From Mycolicibacter longobardus (GTDB lineage: Bacteria > Actinomycetota > Actinomycetes > Mycobacteriales > Mycobacteriaceae), in assembly GCF_002102265.1 (NCBI RefSeq), contig NZ_LQPG01000011.1:222568-286567 (forward strand): a stretch of DNA of 64,000 nt, given 5' to 3'. A program made the translations under genes and the position numbers. Positions within the stretch are counted from its first letter, which is position 1, and every line of letters starts with the position of its first letter. Shown piece after piece: positions 1-8,494 of the stretch. The notes below the pieces were generated by a model. It was not told the DNA's origin and did no database searches. It worked only from the letters and a program-made list of their open reading frames with translations.

Positions 1-252
1 ACGCTGAAGGCTGATTACGTAGAGGTCAGACAGCAGGCGAACGATCGCTACTTCGGTGACATGGTTAGCCGCCGACATCGACAGGTTTTCTGGCAGCCGA
101 GCTGTTCCAATGCCAACAGTTACTATTTCGACAAACACGGCGATGTTCCGTTGCGTCCGTCAACTACCCTGGAGACTTACTGGCGTAGCCGCACCTTCCG
201 GCTCTCCGATTACCGATTTGAACGTCGCGCAGAATCCGTTGGCGCACGGTGA
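1..252 (+). CDS. Baeyer-Villiger/flavin monooxygenase, C-terminal end only (partial)
   Basis: The open frame enters from the left edge and ends in TGA at 250-252, giving about 83 residues. It matches the C-terminus of class B flavoprotein monooxygenases: a segment around WQPSCSNANSYYFDKHGD, followed by W/R-rich residues ending LSDYRFER. In BVMOs this region follows the second Rossmann domain and closes the active site. FAD- and NADPH-binding parts lie outside the window. The stop overlaps the next start as GTGA, so it is the upstream member of the same operon. Family assignment is by motif recognition; the substrate is unknown. Confidence 0.7.
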   Translation, partial: TLKADYVEVRQQANDRYFGDMVSRRHRQVFWQPSCSNANSYYFDKHGDVPLRPSTTLETYWRSRTFRLSDYRFERRAESVGAR

Positions 253-1214
253 CCAACACTGATGCGGCGGACCGGCGCCCCAGTCTTGCAAGTCATTTCG
301 TGGCAATGACTTCGCGAAACACACTGCGTCCGCTGTCGCAACTCATCCCGTCGAGCGCCCACGGCCTCGCGGTGATGGATCGCGTACTCCGGATGGCGCT
401 TGTGGGATCGCGGCCCCGCCGAAGCGTGGCGGTTCGCACAATAGATACCGAGTTCGCCGGGAATCAGATACGCGGGGATTGGATCACTTCTCCTGCAGTC
501 GATCCACACGCGGTTCCGTTGCTCTACATTCATGGCGGCGCCTACTCCATGTGCTCACCGGCTACCCACCGCGGCCTGCTCGGTGAACTTGCCTCCGCGA
601 GCGGTCGGCCCATCTTTGCGGTGAGGTATCGGCTAGCTCCACGCTATCCCTTTCCCGCTGCCGCCGACGATGCACTGAACGCATACCGCTGGCTCGTCAC
701 AGGGCAGCCTTCGGCTTCCGGCGAACGCGGTGTTGCGGTGGCCGGGGACTCGGCGGGCGGCCAGCTCACGATGGCCACCGCCCTTGGCGCACGTAGTGAC
801 GGACTGCCGCTGCCGGATTCGATGCTTCTCATGTCTCCGGTCCTGGATCTGACATGTGAACTCGCGAGGGCACGCGAACTTCGCCGCCGTGATCCTTTCG
901 CCTCTGCTCGGTCCGCGGCCCGCGCTCTTGACCTGTACGTGGCTGGTGCAGATCACCGCAATGAGCGAATCAGCGTGCTCGACGCAGACCTCAGGTCCAT
1001 GCCACCGATCCTGATTCAGGTAGGCGGAAGAGAAATGTTGATCGATGACTCGAGGCATCTTGCCGACCGCCTCCGATCGGCCGGATCAAGCGTTGAGATA
1101 CAGGTGTACCGGGGACAGATCCACGTGTTCCAAGCCATGTTCCGAATCCTGCCCGAGGCTCGTGAGGCGATCCACCGCGCTGGAAACTTCCTGAAAGCTT
1201 CGGCCCACCGGTGA
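249..1214 (+). CDS. alpha/beta-hydrolase, hormone-sensitive-lipase family esterase (LipR-like)
   Basis: This 321-aa protein carries the full HSL/lipase-family signature. An oxyanion-hole HGGA lies near residue 95 (YIHGGAYS), a nucleophile elbow GDSAGG near 166, an acid residue near 265 (GGREMLIDDS) and a catalytic His near 292 (GQIHVFQ). There is no signal peptide, so it should be cytosolic. The GTG start overlaps the stop of the preceding monooxygenase by 4 nt, suggesting translational coupling. Family members hydrolyse short to medium acyl esters. Between two BVMOs, a likely role (inference) is hydrolysing the ester or lactone that Baeyer-Villiger oxidation makes. The grouping recalls the mymA-lipR pairing of M. 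tuberculosis. Confidence 0.85.
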   Translation: MTNTDAADRRPSLASHFVAMTSRNTLRPLSQLIPSSAHGLAVMDRVLRMALVGSRPRRSVAVRTIDTEFAGNQIRGDWITSPAVDPHAVPLLYIHGGAYSMCSPATHRGLLGELASASGRPIFAVRYRLAPRYPFPAAADDALNAYRWLVTGQPSASGERGVAVAGDSAGGQLTMATALGARSDGLPLPDSMLLMSPVLDLTCELARARELRRRDPFASARSAARALDLYVAGADHRNERISVLDADLRSMPPILIQVGGREMLIDDSRHLADRLRSAGSSVEIQVYRGQIHVFQAMFRILPEAREAIHRAGNFLKASAHR

Positions 1215-1227
1215 AAGTGTTGGGACC

Positions 1228-2811
1228 GTGGATGCTCCACTGCCACCGCGCCATCAACTGCTTCTTAGCTGTCTCATGACAGGCGGCTTTGCGAGGGATC
1301 CTCGAGGACACGATCCGTCGATAGTGATCATCGGGGCCGGCGTCGCGGGTATCGCCATGGCCCATCAGCTGAAGAGGGACGGATTCACCAACTTCACCAT
1401 GGTGGAAAAGGCTGCAGACATCGGCGGCGTCTGGCGCGACAACACCTATCCAGGAGCGGCTTGCGACGTGCCGTCAGCGTTGTACTCACTCTCGGACAAG
1501 CCCAACACTCGTTGGTCGAGACGTTATGCAGAACAGCCCGAGATACTCCAATATCTTCGCCGACTCGTCCTGGCCGACGGAATGGACCTGCATTTGCGCA
1601 CGCGGACCGAAGTCGTCGAGATGACCTTCGATGAACAGGCCGGCCGTTGGCGTTTGGTGACCGGATCCAGCGAGACGATCTGGTGCGATGTCGTGATTTC
1701 GGCCGTGGGGCAGCTCTCGCGACCTCATACGCCGAATATTGCCGGCGAAGACACCTTCGAGGGGCCGCGTTTTCATTCGGCGCGTTGGGACCATTCGGTA
1801 TCGCTGCGCGGCAAGGAAGTAGCCGTCATCGGGACAGGCGCAAGCGCGATACAGTTTGTGCCACGGATCGCACACGAGGCACAGCGCGTAACGCTGTATC
1901 AGCGCACGGCGCCTTGGATTTTGCCGAAGTGGGACAGCAGGTACGGACGTCTTCACCAACAGCTGATTAAGGTTCTGCCGCTGTGGCTGCGTCTTGAGCG
2001 TTTCGCGGTATGGCTGATTTTTGAAGTGCTCGCAGTGACGTTGGTCGACGCGAAGCCCTTGTCACGCATTCTCGGCGCGGTCGCCCGCTACCACCTCCAT
2101 CGGCAGGTTGCCGATCCAATGCTGCGCCGGCAACTCACGCCATCAGATGCGCCGGGGTGCAAGCGGGTGTTGTTCTCGAATGATTACTACCCCGCGATTG
2201 CCAACGGTGAAGTCTCGTTGGTGACCAACGCGGTTGCGAAGCTTTGCGACAAGGGAGTCGTGACCGACGATGGCGTACTCCATCGCGCGGATGTCGTCAT
2301 TTACGGAACAGGTTTCCGCGCTACCGACTTCCTCGCCCCGATGCGTGTTCGCGGCTGGGGCGGAGTGACTCTGGACGAGGTGTGGGGGACGCAGGCGCAC
2401 GCATACCTGGGCATTACAGTCCCGATGTTCCCGAATCTCTTTCTCCTCTATGGCCCGAACACGAATGTCGGTTCCGGGTCGATCATTTACATGATCGAGT
2501 CTCAGGTCCGCTATGTCGGTGCCCTCATCAAGATTTTGGCGAGTGACCCAGGGCGTACGGTCGACGTCAGGCCAGACATCGAGCAAAGCTACAACACACG
2601 ATTGAGCCGGCGGCTGCGAAGGTCGGTGTGGGCGCTTTGCGCGAGCTGGTACACGACCTCGAGTGGCGCGATCCCGACGAACTGGCCTGGGCCTACATTT
2701 GCCTACCGGATCCTCACCCGCAAACCACGCAGTCACGATTATCTATTCAGGCACGTTGAACGCCTTCAGTTAGACGGCCCGAGTGAGAACCGCGCGAGGC
2801 TGCGCAGATGA
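1228..2811 (+). CDS. Baeyer-Villiger monooxygenase (FAD/NADPH)
   Basis: This 527-aa class B flavoprotein monooxygenase has an FAD-binding GAGVAG near residue 36, a BVMO fingerprint of the FxGxxxHxxxWD type near 177-190 (FEGPRFHSARWDH), and a second Rossmann GxGxSA near 200 (VIGTGASA). A late ATG-motif segment YGTGF is also present. It should insert oxygen next to a ketone or aldehyde carbonyl using NADPH and O2. The GTG start at 1228 is 13 nt after the esterase stop; an in-frame ATG at 1276 is a plausible alternative, because the first 16 residues are not typical of the family. Two BVMOs flank one esterase, so consecutive ring or chain cleavages are possible, but the substrate cannot be read from the sequence. 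Confidence 0.87.
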   Translation: MDAPLPPRHQLLLSCLMTGGFARDPRGHDPSIVIIGAGVAGIAMAHQLKRDGFTNFTMVEKAADIGGVWRDNTYPGAACDVPSALYSLSDKPNTRWSRRYAEQPEILQYLRRLVLADGMDLHLRTRTEVVEMTFDEQAGRWRLVTGSSETIWCDVVISAVGQLSRPHTPNIAGEDTFEGPRFHSARWDHSVSLRGKEVAVIGTGASAIQFVPRIAHEAQRVTLYQRTAPWILPKWDSRYGRLHQQLIKVLPLWLRLERFAVWLIFEVLAVTLVDAKPLSRILGAVARYHLHRQVADPMLRRQLTPSDAPGCKRVLFSNDYYPAIANGEVSLVTNAVAKLCDKGVVTDDGVLHRADVVIYGTGFRATDFLAPMRVRGWGGVTLDEVWGTQAHAYLGITVPMFPNLFLLYGPNTNVGSGSIIYMIESQVRYVGALIKILASDPGRTVDVRPDIEQSYNTRLSRRLRRSVWALCASWYTTSSGAIPTNWPGPTFAYRILTRKPRSHDYLFRHVERLQLDGPSENRARLRR

Positions 2812-2926
2812 TCCGGGTCGCAGGCGGTGTCTAACATTTCACTGTTAACTGTTCGAATATTGACATTCAGCACATCTATGTAAACTATTACCAGATACCC
2901 GTGCAGCAGAGCGCCCAGGAGGCATC
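2812..2926 (+). promoter_or_regulatory. AT-rich intergenic region with candidate promoter before the P450 gene
   Basis: This is the only sizeable gap inside the catabolic operon, and it is strikingly AT-rich compared with its surroundings. A TTGACA hexamer lies at 2860-2865. A TAAACT (2881-2886) or AACTAT (2883-2888) hexamer follows at 15-17 nt. A strong Shine-Dalgarno AGGAGG at 2917-2922 precedes the GTG at 2927. It may give the P450-to-ACAD half of the operon its own promoter. No start site is known, so this is a sequence-only suggestion. Confidence 0.4.
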
Positions 2927-4384
2927 GTGGCTAATCAGCTTCTCGCAATCACGCGTCACCCCAAGGAGCGGTTGACGTCTGTCCTGTTGGCGCCCGCCCC
3001 CCGCGTCGTCGATGACAAATGGCGACAGTGGAGTCGGGACTGGAGAGTCCGGGAACTTGCGCCGGCCCCCGCCGGATCTGGGCTGAGAGCCGTCCTAGGG
3101 GACGCTGGACTCCCGTTGCTGGGGCACACTGTCGACTACATCCGATTTGGTTCAGAATTCAGTCGGGAGCGTTACGAACGTTTGGGCTCGGTGTCGTGGA
3201 TGGGCGCATTCGGTACCAAAATGGTGGTCATCGCCGGTCCAGACGCAACGCGTGAGGCGTTCACAAGCGAAGCCAAGGCCTTTTCTCAAGATGGCTGGTC
3301 CTTCCTGATCGATGCTTTCTTCCATCGCGGGTTGATGCTCATGAGCTTCGACGAACATTTGATGCACCGGCGCATCATGCAGGAGGCGTTCACGCGTCCT
3401 CGCCTGACCGGATATGTCGGGCAGGTGGCCCCGTGCGTTCGCGCAGCCGTGCCCGCGTGGCCGACCGGTCCGTCGGTCCGGATCTACCCGTTGTTGAAGA
3501 ATCTCACCCTCGATATTGCCACGGATGTCTTCATGGGTGGCCGCGGCAAGGACGAGAGCGCTGCTGTCAACGAGGCGTTCGTGTCCACTGTTCGCGCGGC
3601 GAGTTCCTTTGTGCGAGTTCCACTCCCGGGCACCAGGTTCCGCGCCGGCGTGCATGGGCGGCGCGTGTTGGAGGACTACTTCTCCCGACACCTGCCGGCC
3701 GCGCGTGCAGGCGAGACCGACGATCTATTCGCCGCCCTCTGCCAGGCGACCACAGAAGACGGTGAACGGTTCTCCGACGAGGATGTGATCAACCACATGA
3801 TCTTTCTCATGATGGCCGCCCATGACACCTCCACGATCACCACCACTGCTGTCACCTACTTCCTCGCTAAACATCCTGAGTGGCAGGAGAAGGCAGCGGC
3901 GGAGGCGCGGTCCTTCGGTCACGATTCGCCAGATATCGACGAACTGGAGCGGATGACGGTCCTCGATCTGATCCTCAAAGAAGCTCTGCGTCTGCTGGCG
4001 CCCGTTCCGCTGGTGATGCGCAAGACCGTCCGCGATGTCGCCATCGACGGCTATCACATCCCCCGTGAAACCTTGTGCGCAATCACACCCGCCGTAAATC
4101 ACTTCGACCGCAGAATATGGAGCGACCCGGACCGTTTCGATCCGTCGCGCTTCGATGAGCCCCGGCGCGAGGACCAACAGCACCGATTCGCCTGGGTGCC
4201 GTTCGGCGGGGGGGCGCACAAATGCATTGGGATGCAGTTCGGCACACTCGAGGTGAAGGCAATCCTGCACCAGATGTTGCGTACCTACACTTGGACGGTC
4301 CCAAACGACTATCACGTGCGTTGGGACAACACCTCGCTGCCCATTCCCGTGGACGGACTGCCTGTGACGTTGCGGCACCGATGA
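2927..4384 (+). CDS. cytochrome P450
   Basis: This 485-aa P450 has an I-helix oxygen-activation motif AAHDTST near residue 298, a K-helix ExxR (KEALR) near 351 and a heme-ligand loop FGGGAHKCIG near 427-435 with the axial Cys. It lacks an N-terminal membrane anchor. It is longer than most soluble bacterial P450s, with about 60 extra N-terminal residues resembling the CYP136/CYP51-like layout. The GTG start follows a perfect AGGAGG. It would need ferredoxin and reductase partners, none of which is encoded nearby. Its stop overlaps the next gene as ATGA. A likely role (inference) is hydroxylation of a lipid or terpenoid-like substrate handled by the neighbouring BVMOs and acyl-CoA enzymes. Confidence 0.92.
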   Translation: MANQLLAITRHPKERLTSVLLAPAPRVVDDKWRQWSRDWRVRELAPAPAGSGLRAVLGDAGLPLLGHTVDYIRFGSEFSRERYERLGSVSWMGAFGTKMVVIAGPDATREAFTSEAKAFSQDGWSFLIDAFFHRGLMLMSFDEHLMHRRIMQEAFTRPRLTGYVGQVAPCVRAAVPAWPTGPSVRIYPLLKNLTLDIATDVFMGGRGKDESAAVNEAFVSTVRAASSFVRVPLPGTRFRAGVHGRRVLEDYFSRHLPAARAGETDDLFAALCQATTEDGERFSDEDVINHMIFLMMAAHDTSTITTTAVTYFLAKHPEWQEKAAAEARSFGHDSPDIDELERMTVLDLILKEALRLLAPVPLVMRKTVRDVAIDGYHIPRETLCAITPAVNHFDRRIWSDPDRFDPSRFDEPRREDQQHRFAWVPFGGGAHKCIGMQFGTLEVKAILHQMLRTYTWTVPNDYHVRWDNTSLPIPVDGLPVTLRHR

Positions 4385-5034
4385 GCGGTGAGAACTCGCC
4401 TTACCTGGAGCCCACGGAGTTCCTCGATTGGCAACATGAATCGGTACGCGACTTCGTTGCATCGGCGACCCGCGGCGCGGTCGACGACACCACGAAGGCC
4501 ATAGCCATCTTCACTGCGGTCCGCGACTCGATTTGGTATGACCCCTACACCGTGACCGATGACCCGCATGCGTATCGCGCCAGCACCATCGCAACTGCAG
4601 ACCGCGCTTACTGCGTCCCGAAGGCGGTGCTCTTGACGGCGGCCTGCCGAGCAGCAGGCATCCCAGCGCGGCTGGGGTTCGCCGATGTCCGAAACCACCT
4701 TCAGACCGAGACATTGCGTGAGCGGATGGGCGGTACCGACGTCTTCGTCTACCACGGATACAGCCTCATGCATCTCTGCGGTGTCTGGGTCAAGGCAACT
4801 CCGGCGTTCAATCGCGAGCTATGCGCACGGTTCGGCGTCCCGCCAATTGATTTCGACGGGCGCACAGACGCCCTGCTGCACGGGTTCGCCGGTGACGGCA
4901 CACAACACATGGAATATCTGAGGGATCGAGGCGCCTTCGACGATCTACCGCTGGCAGAGATCCTGCAAGCGCTCAGAACCCACTACGGGACGCTCATAGG
5001 CGATGCGAGTCGCCATCCAGACCTGTTCGCCTGA
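4381..5034 (+). CDS. transglutaminase-like fold protein
   Basis: From the ATG at 4381, which overlaps the P450 stop by 4 nt, the product is 217 aa. An earlier in-frame start inside the P450 gene is unlikely. The core resembles the transglutaminase/papain-like superfamily: a Cys near residue 78 in AYCVPKAVLLTAACRAAGIP, typical of the helix carrying the nucleophile, then a region around YHGYSLMH and VWVKATPAF that would supply the catalytic His. No signal peptide is visible. Such proteins can be proteases, amidases or acyl/peptide-bond-forming enzymes. It is an unusual member of an oxidative acyl-CoA operon; a thioester-transfer or amide-forming step is inference only. Confidence 0.72.
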   Translation: MSGENSPYLEPTEFLDWQHESVRDFVASATRGAVDDTTKAIAIFTAVRDSIWYDPYTVTDDPHAYRASTIATADRAYCVPKAVLLTAACRAAGIPARLGFADVRNHLQTETLRERMGGTDVFVYHGYSLMHLCGVWVKATPAFNRELCARFGVPPIDFDGRTDALLHGFAGDGTQHMEYLRDRGAFDDLPLAEILQALRTHYGTLIGDASRHPDLFA

Positions 5035-5048
5035 AGGGCCGATGCGTA

Positions 5049-6674
5049 ATGCACAGCACGATGCAAGACGTCCAGCTCACAATCTCGGCAATTGTCCGCC
5101 ATGCCGCCTCCATTCACGGAAACAGCGAGGTGATCACCCCCGACGGAATTGGATACCGAAGTATGTCCTACCGTAGCGTCCTGGGGCGAGCGGGCCGACT
5201 TGCCAATGCGTTGCGCGGGCTCGGAATAACGGCAGATCAACGGGTGGCCACTTTTCAGTGGAGTAACCAAGAACATCTCGAGGCCTACTGCGCGGTTCCC
5301 TCCATGGGCGCGGTGCTGCACACCCTCAACATTCGTTTGGCTCCAGAGCAACTCGCGTACATCGCCAACCATGCCAGCGATCAGATCATCCTGGTGGATG
5401 CGTCGGTTGCGCCATTGTTGGCTAGTGCGCTACCAGCGATGGAGTCGGTGCATACGGTCATCGCCACCGGGGGCGGCGACCTCGCTCCGCTGCAGCGATG
5501 CGGGAAGACGGTGTTGCGTTACGAGGAGATCCTGGCGCAGCAACCGGAGACTTTCGATTGGCCCGAGATCGATGAGCGTTCCGCCGCGGCCATGTGCTAC
5601 ACCAGCGGGACTACTGGAAATCCCAAAGGTGTTGTCTACAGCCACCGTTCGACCTACCTACATGCACTGACCGCCTGCACGTCGAACGCCCTGGCAGTGA
5701 GCGAGGCCGACCGTATCCTGGCCATTGTCCCGATGTTTCACGCCAATGCGTGGGGACTGATCTACGCGGCGTTGATGTCTGGTGCGGACTTGGTATTACC
5801 CGATCGCCATCTGCAAGCCGCGCCGCTGGTGTCGATCATCGAAGAGACTCAGCCGACTATCGCCGGTGCAGTGCCGACGATCTGGAACGATGTCGATCGA
5901 TACCTGGAATCGAATCCCGCCCGGGACATCTCCTCACTTCGGCTGGTTGCCTGCGGGGGATCGGCAGTCCCCGTCTCGCTGATGCGGGCATTCGAAGACA
6001 AGTACAACGTGCCTATCGTGCAGGCATGGGGCATGACCGAAACCTCGCCGCTGGCTACCGTCGCACGCGCAGCGCACGGAGTAGGCGAGACCCGTGCGTG
6101 GGAGATGCGCGAAAGCCAGGGTCGGCCGATGTGCGGTGTCGAGATCCGGTTGCGTGACGACCACAAGAAGACAGTGCCGTGGGACGGTCGATCAGCGGGT
6201 GAAATACAGGCGCGAGGCCCGTGGATCACCGGCGCCTACTTCGGCGACGATGATCCGGACAAGTTCGACGGAGGGTGGCTGCGCACCGGCGACGTCGGCC
6301 GGATCGACCCGGACGGGTATCTCACGCTGACCGATCGTGCGAAGGACGTCATCAAGTCAGGTGGAGAATGGATCTCCTCAGTCGAGCTGGAAAACACGCT
6401 GATTGGTCACCCGGCGATCTACGAGGCTGCGGTGGTGGCAGTTCCCGACGACAAATGGCAGGAAAGACCGCTCGCCCTGGTCGTGGTTCACCGTGGAGCC
6501 GAGGTCGACATCGACCGACTGCGCGCGTTTCTGTTGGACAAGGTCGCCAAGTGGTGGATCCCGGAGCGGTGGAGCTTCGTGTCTGAGATTCCCCGAACAA
6601 GCGTCGGGAAATACGACAAGAAGGCCATACGCGCGCGTCACTCCGCCGGCGAGTATCAGATCGAAACGTCCTAA
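5049..6674 (+). CDS. acyl-CoA synthetase (AMP-forming, AlkK/FadD-type)
   Basis: This 541-aa ANL-superfamily ligase shows the P-loop-like YTSGTTGNPKGV (A3 motif) near residue 184, an A5-like WGMTETSP, the hinge/A7-A8 region WLRTGDVGRIDPDGYLTLTDR, and a C-terminal motif ending TSVGKYDKK that supplies the catalytic Lys. It should activate a carboxylic acid through acyl-AMP to acyl-CoA. The overall layout, with LSxLRLVACGGSAVP in the middle, is that of medium/long-chain acyl-CoA ligases rather than NRPS domains. The gene starts 14 nt after the transglutaminase-like gene. With the ACAD downstream it suggests that the oxidised product is channelled to CoA-ester degradation. Confidence 0.9.
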   Translation: MHSTMQDVQLTISAIVRHAASIHGNSEVITPDGIGYRSMSYRSVLGRAGRLANALRGLGITADQRVATFQWSNQEHLEAYCAVPSMGAVLHTLNIRLAPEQLAYIANHASDQIILVDASVAPLLASALPAMESVHTVIATGGGDLAPLQRCGKTVLRYEEILAQQPETFDWPEIDERSAAAMCYTSGTTGNPKGVVYSHRSTYLHALTACTSNALAVSEADRILAIVPMFHANAWGLIYAALMSGADLVLPDRHLQAAPLVSIIEETQPTIAGAVPTIWNDVDRYLESNPARDISSLRLVACGGSAVPVSLMRAFEDKYNVPIVQAWGMTETSPLATVARAAHGVGETRAWEMRESQGRPMCGVEIRLRDDHKKTVPWDGRSAGEIQARGPWITGAYFGDDDPDKFDGGWLRTGDVGRIDPDGYLTLTDRAKDVIKSGGEWISSVELENTLIGHPAIYEAAVVAVPDDKWQERPLALVVVHRGAEVDIDRLRAFLLDKVAKWWIPERWSFVSEIPRTSVGKYDKKAIRARHSAGEYQIETS

Positions 6675-6716
6675 GAAATCAAACCCATTGATATTGAACA
6701 GCCGAGAGGGAATCCT

Positions 6717-7862
6717 GTGACAGCATCAATTTCTCCCTGGATGAGCGCCGAATTGCTCGAGCTTCGTGACCTTGCCGCGAAGTTCTTCTCGACCGAATTG
6801 GCCCCACATGCGCAACGTTTCGCAGACCAGCACCAAGTTGACCGAGAATTGTGGCACAAAGCCGGCGAACTAGGCCTGCTCTGCATGTCCATACCCGAAG
6901 AATACGGCGGGGGAGGCGGCACATTCGCGCACGAAGCCGTCGTACTCGAAGAGCAAGCCCGAGTCGGGGACAGCTCATGGGGCGCAGGGCTGCACAGCGG
7001 AATCGTCGCGCACTACATCCTCCAGTATGCGGCCGAAGAACTACGGAGGCAGTGGCTGCCCAAGATGGCCTCAGGCGAAATGATCGGTGCTATCGCCATG
7101 ACGGAGCCAGGGACCGGTTCTGATCTGCAGAGTGTCAAGACCAAAGCAATTCTTGACGGTGACGAGTACGTGATCACCGGCGCAAAGACCTTCATCACCA
7201 ACGGTCAGCAAGCCGACCTGATCATCGTCGTCGCCAAGACAGATCCAAGTCAGGGCGCCGCCGGCATCTCGCTGATCGTCGCCGAAGCCGATCGACCCGG
7301 ATTCCGGCGCGGCAAGGTCCTCGACAAAATCGGCCAACGCGGACAAGACACCTCCGAGTTGTTCTTCGACGACGTAAGAGTGCCCCGCTCGCACCTCCTG
7401 GGCGAGACCGAGGGTCAGGGTTTCATTCAGCTGATGACGCAGCTACCTCAAGAGCGGCTCATCGTCGCGGTTGGGGCGGTCGCGGCGATGGAACTTGCCG
7501 TGGAGCAGACACTCAAATACACCCGTGAGCGGGAAGCGTTCGGACGGCCCGTCTTCGGCTTCCAGAAGACGAAATTCATCTTGGCCGAAGCTGCAACCGA
7601 AACGCGCATCGCACGAGTATTTTTGGACTACTGCATCGACCTACACCTCGCGGGCCAACTCGACGTCCAGACCGTCGCCATGGCGAAATGGTGGACCACT
7701 GAGCGAGCGATGAAGGTGCTCGATGACTGTTTGCAGCTCCACGGCGGATATGGGTACATGACCGAGTACCCCATCTCGAGATTGTGGGTGGACCAGCGCG
7801 TGCAGAAAATCTACGCCGGCACAAATGAGGTGATGAAGGAAATCATCTCGCGTTCCCTATGA
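6717..7862 (+). CDS. acyl-CoA dehydrogenase
   Basis: This 381-aa protein has all acyl-CoA dehydrogenase landmarks: a helical N-terminal domain, the signature AMTEPGTGSDLQS near residues 123-135 (flavin/substrate binding), a middle domain ITGAKTFITNGQQAD, and a C-terminal domain with REAFGRPVFGFQ, LQLHGGYGYM and QKIYAGTNEVMKEI, in which Glu in TNE is the usual catalytic base. FAD-dependent alpha,beta-dehydrogenation of an acyl-CoA is expected. GTG start with GAGAGGG just upstream. It is the last intact gene of the operon. Base composition of the 1-7.9 kb genes is visibly less GC-rich than the core genes further right. Confidence 0.93.
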   Translation: MTASISPWMSAELLELRDLAAKFFSTELAPHAQRFADQHQVDRELWHKAGELGLLCMSIPEEYGGGGGTFAHEAVVLEEQARVGDSSWGAGLHSGIVAHYILQYAAEELRRQWLPKMASGEMIGAIAMTEPGTGSDLQSVKTKAILDGDEYVITGAKTFITNGQQADLIIVVAKTDPSQGAAGISLIVAEADRPGFRRGKVLDKIGQRGQDTSELFFDDVRVPRSHLLGETEGQGFIQLMTQLPQERLIVAVGAVAAMELAVEQTLKYTREREAFGRPVFGFQKTKFILAEAATETRIARVFLDYCIDLHLAGQLDVQTVAMAKWWTTERAMKVLDDCLQLHGGYGYMTEYPISRLWVDQRVQKIYAGTNEVMKEIISRSL

Positions 7863-7907
7863 CCCTGAACGATTAGCCACCTGCACATTACTCACCTGGG
7901 AGGATTG

Positions 7908-8009
7908 ATGGCATCTACAGAGGTGCCATATCGCCACGAAATGGGTGGACATTGCGGATCGGGTGCCCTTCGGGAGTTGATACCAGATGCTCCTATCTTC
8001 AGGCAATGA
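7908..8009 (+). pseudogene. truncated 5' end of a BtrH_N-type (butirosin BtrH-like) gene
   Basis: A strong Shine-Dalgarno (GGGAGG, 7898-7903) precedes an ATG at 7908, but the frame closes after 33 codons. The predicted peptide contains PYRHEMGGHCGSGALRELI, which fits the start of the BtrH N-terminal domain (an H-x-GxHC-S-x-ALR pattern; BtrH is an acyltransferase of the papain-like fold). The similarity stops where IS110-derived sequence begins, near 7980-7996. It therefore looks like the next gene of the catabolic operon, cut off by the insertion. The short length makes the family call tentative. Confidence 0.5.
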
Positions 8010-8029
8010 GTTCTTCAGGCAATGAGTTC
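7996..8029. repeat. tandem duplication, 16-bp period
   Basis: The 18-nt string TCTTCAGGCAATGAGTTC occurs at 7996-8013 and again at 8012-8029, so a 16-bp unit is tandemly duplicated. It lies exactly at the end of the IS110-family transposase remnant, so its stop region is present twice. It is probably a slippage or transposition scar. Confidence 0.8.
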
Positions 8030-8494
8030 GTTGGTTCTTCTGCTGGGTTGGCGGAGGGCGTGGTAGATCTCGCGGGCGATGTACGCTTGATGCAGCGCAT
8101 GATCTCGTTCTTGGTTTTGCCTTCGGCCAGGCGGTGAACGAAGTAGTCGCGGGTGGGCTGGTGACGGCGCATGCGCACCACCAGGATGACGTGCAGGGCA
8201 CGGTTGGCGTCGCGATTGCCTCCCCAATTGAGCCGGTGGCGGATCGTTTTGCCGCTGGAGGCTTCCAGTGGGCTGACCCCGCAGAGTTTGGCGAAAGCGG
8301 CGTCGCTGCCGATCCGAGCGGGGTTGTCGCCGAGGGCGGTCAGCAGCGTGGCAGCGGTGTCGGGCCCGACGCTGTAGCTCGGGTGCGGCGGTGGCGGTGA
8401 TGGTGTCGACGTGGCGTTCGAGTCGGGCGGCTGCGGTGTCGAGCTGGTGGCAACGTGCCGCCATCGACTTGATAGCAGTAAAGAAAGTTCTCAC
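8015..8494 (-). pseudogene. IS110-family (IS116/IS110/IS902) transposase, C-terminal remnant with frameshifts
   Basis: Conceptual translation across frames recovers a Transposase_20-type C-terminal domain: VGPDTAATLLTALGDN, then AFAKLCGVSPLEASSGK, LNWGGNRDANRALHVIL and YFVHRLAEGKTKNEIMRCIKR, ending AREIYHAL and TNELIA. The pieces lie in different frames. One shift falls near 8350-8385 (between TATAAPEL and VGPD) and another near 8085 (between MRCIKR and YIAREIY). The N-terminal DEDD catalytic domain is missing. It is a dead element separating the catabolic operon from the integrative element. Confidence 0.78.

Noticed and set aside
2841..2870. KstR-like box upstream of the P450 gene
   Set aside because: GTTAAC and AACTGTT occur, but the spacing between AAC and GTT is one base, so the TnnAACnnGTTnnA pattern is not met.
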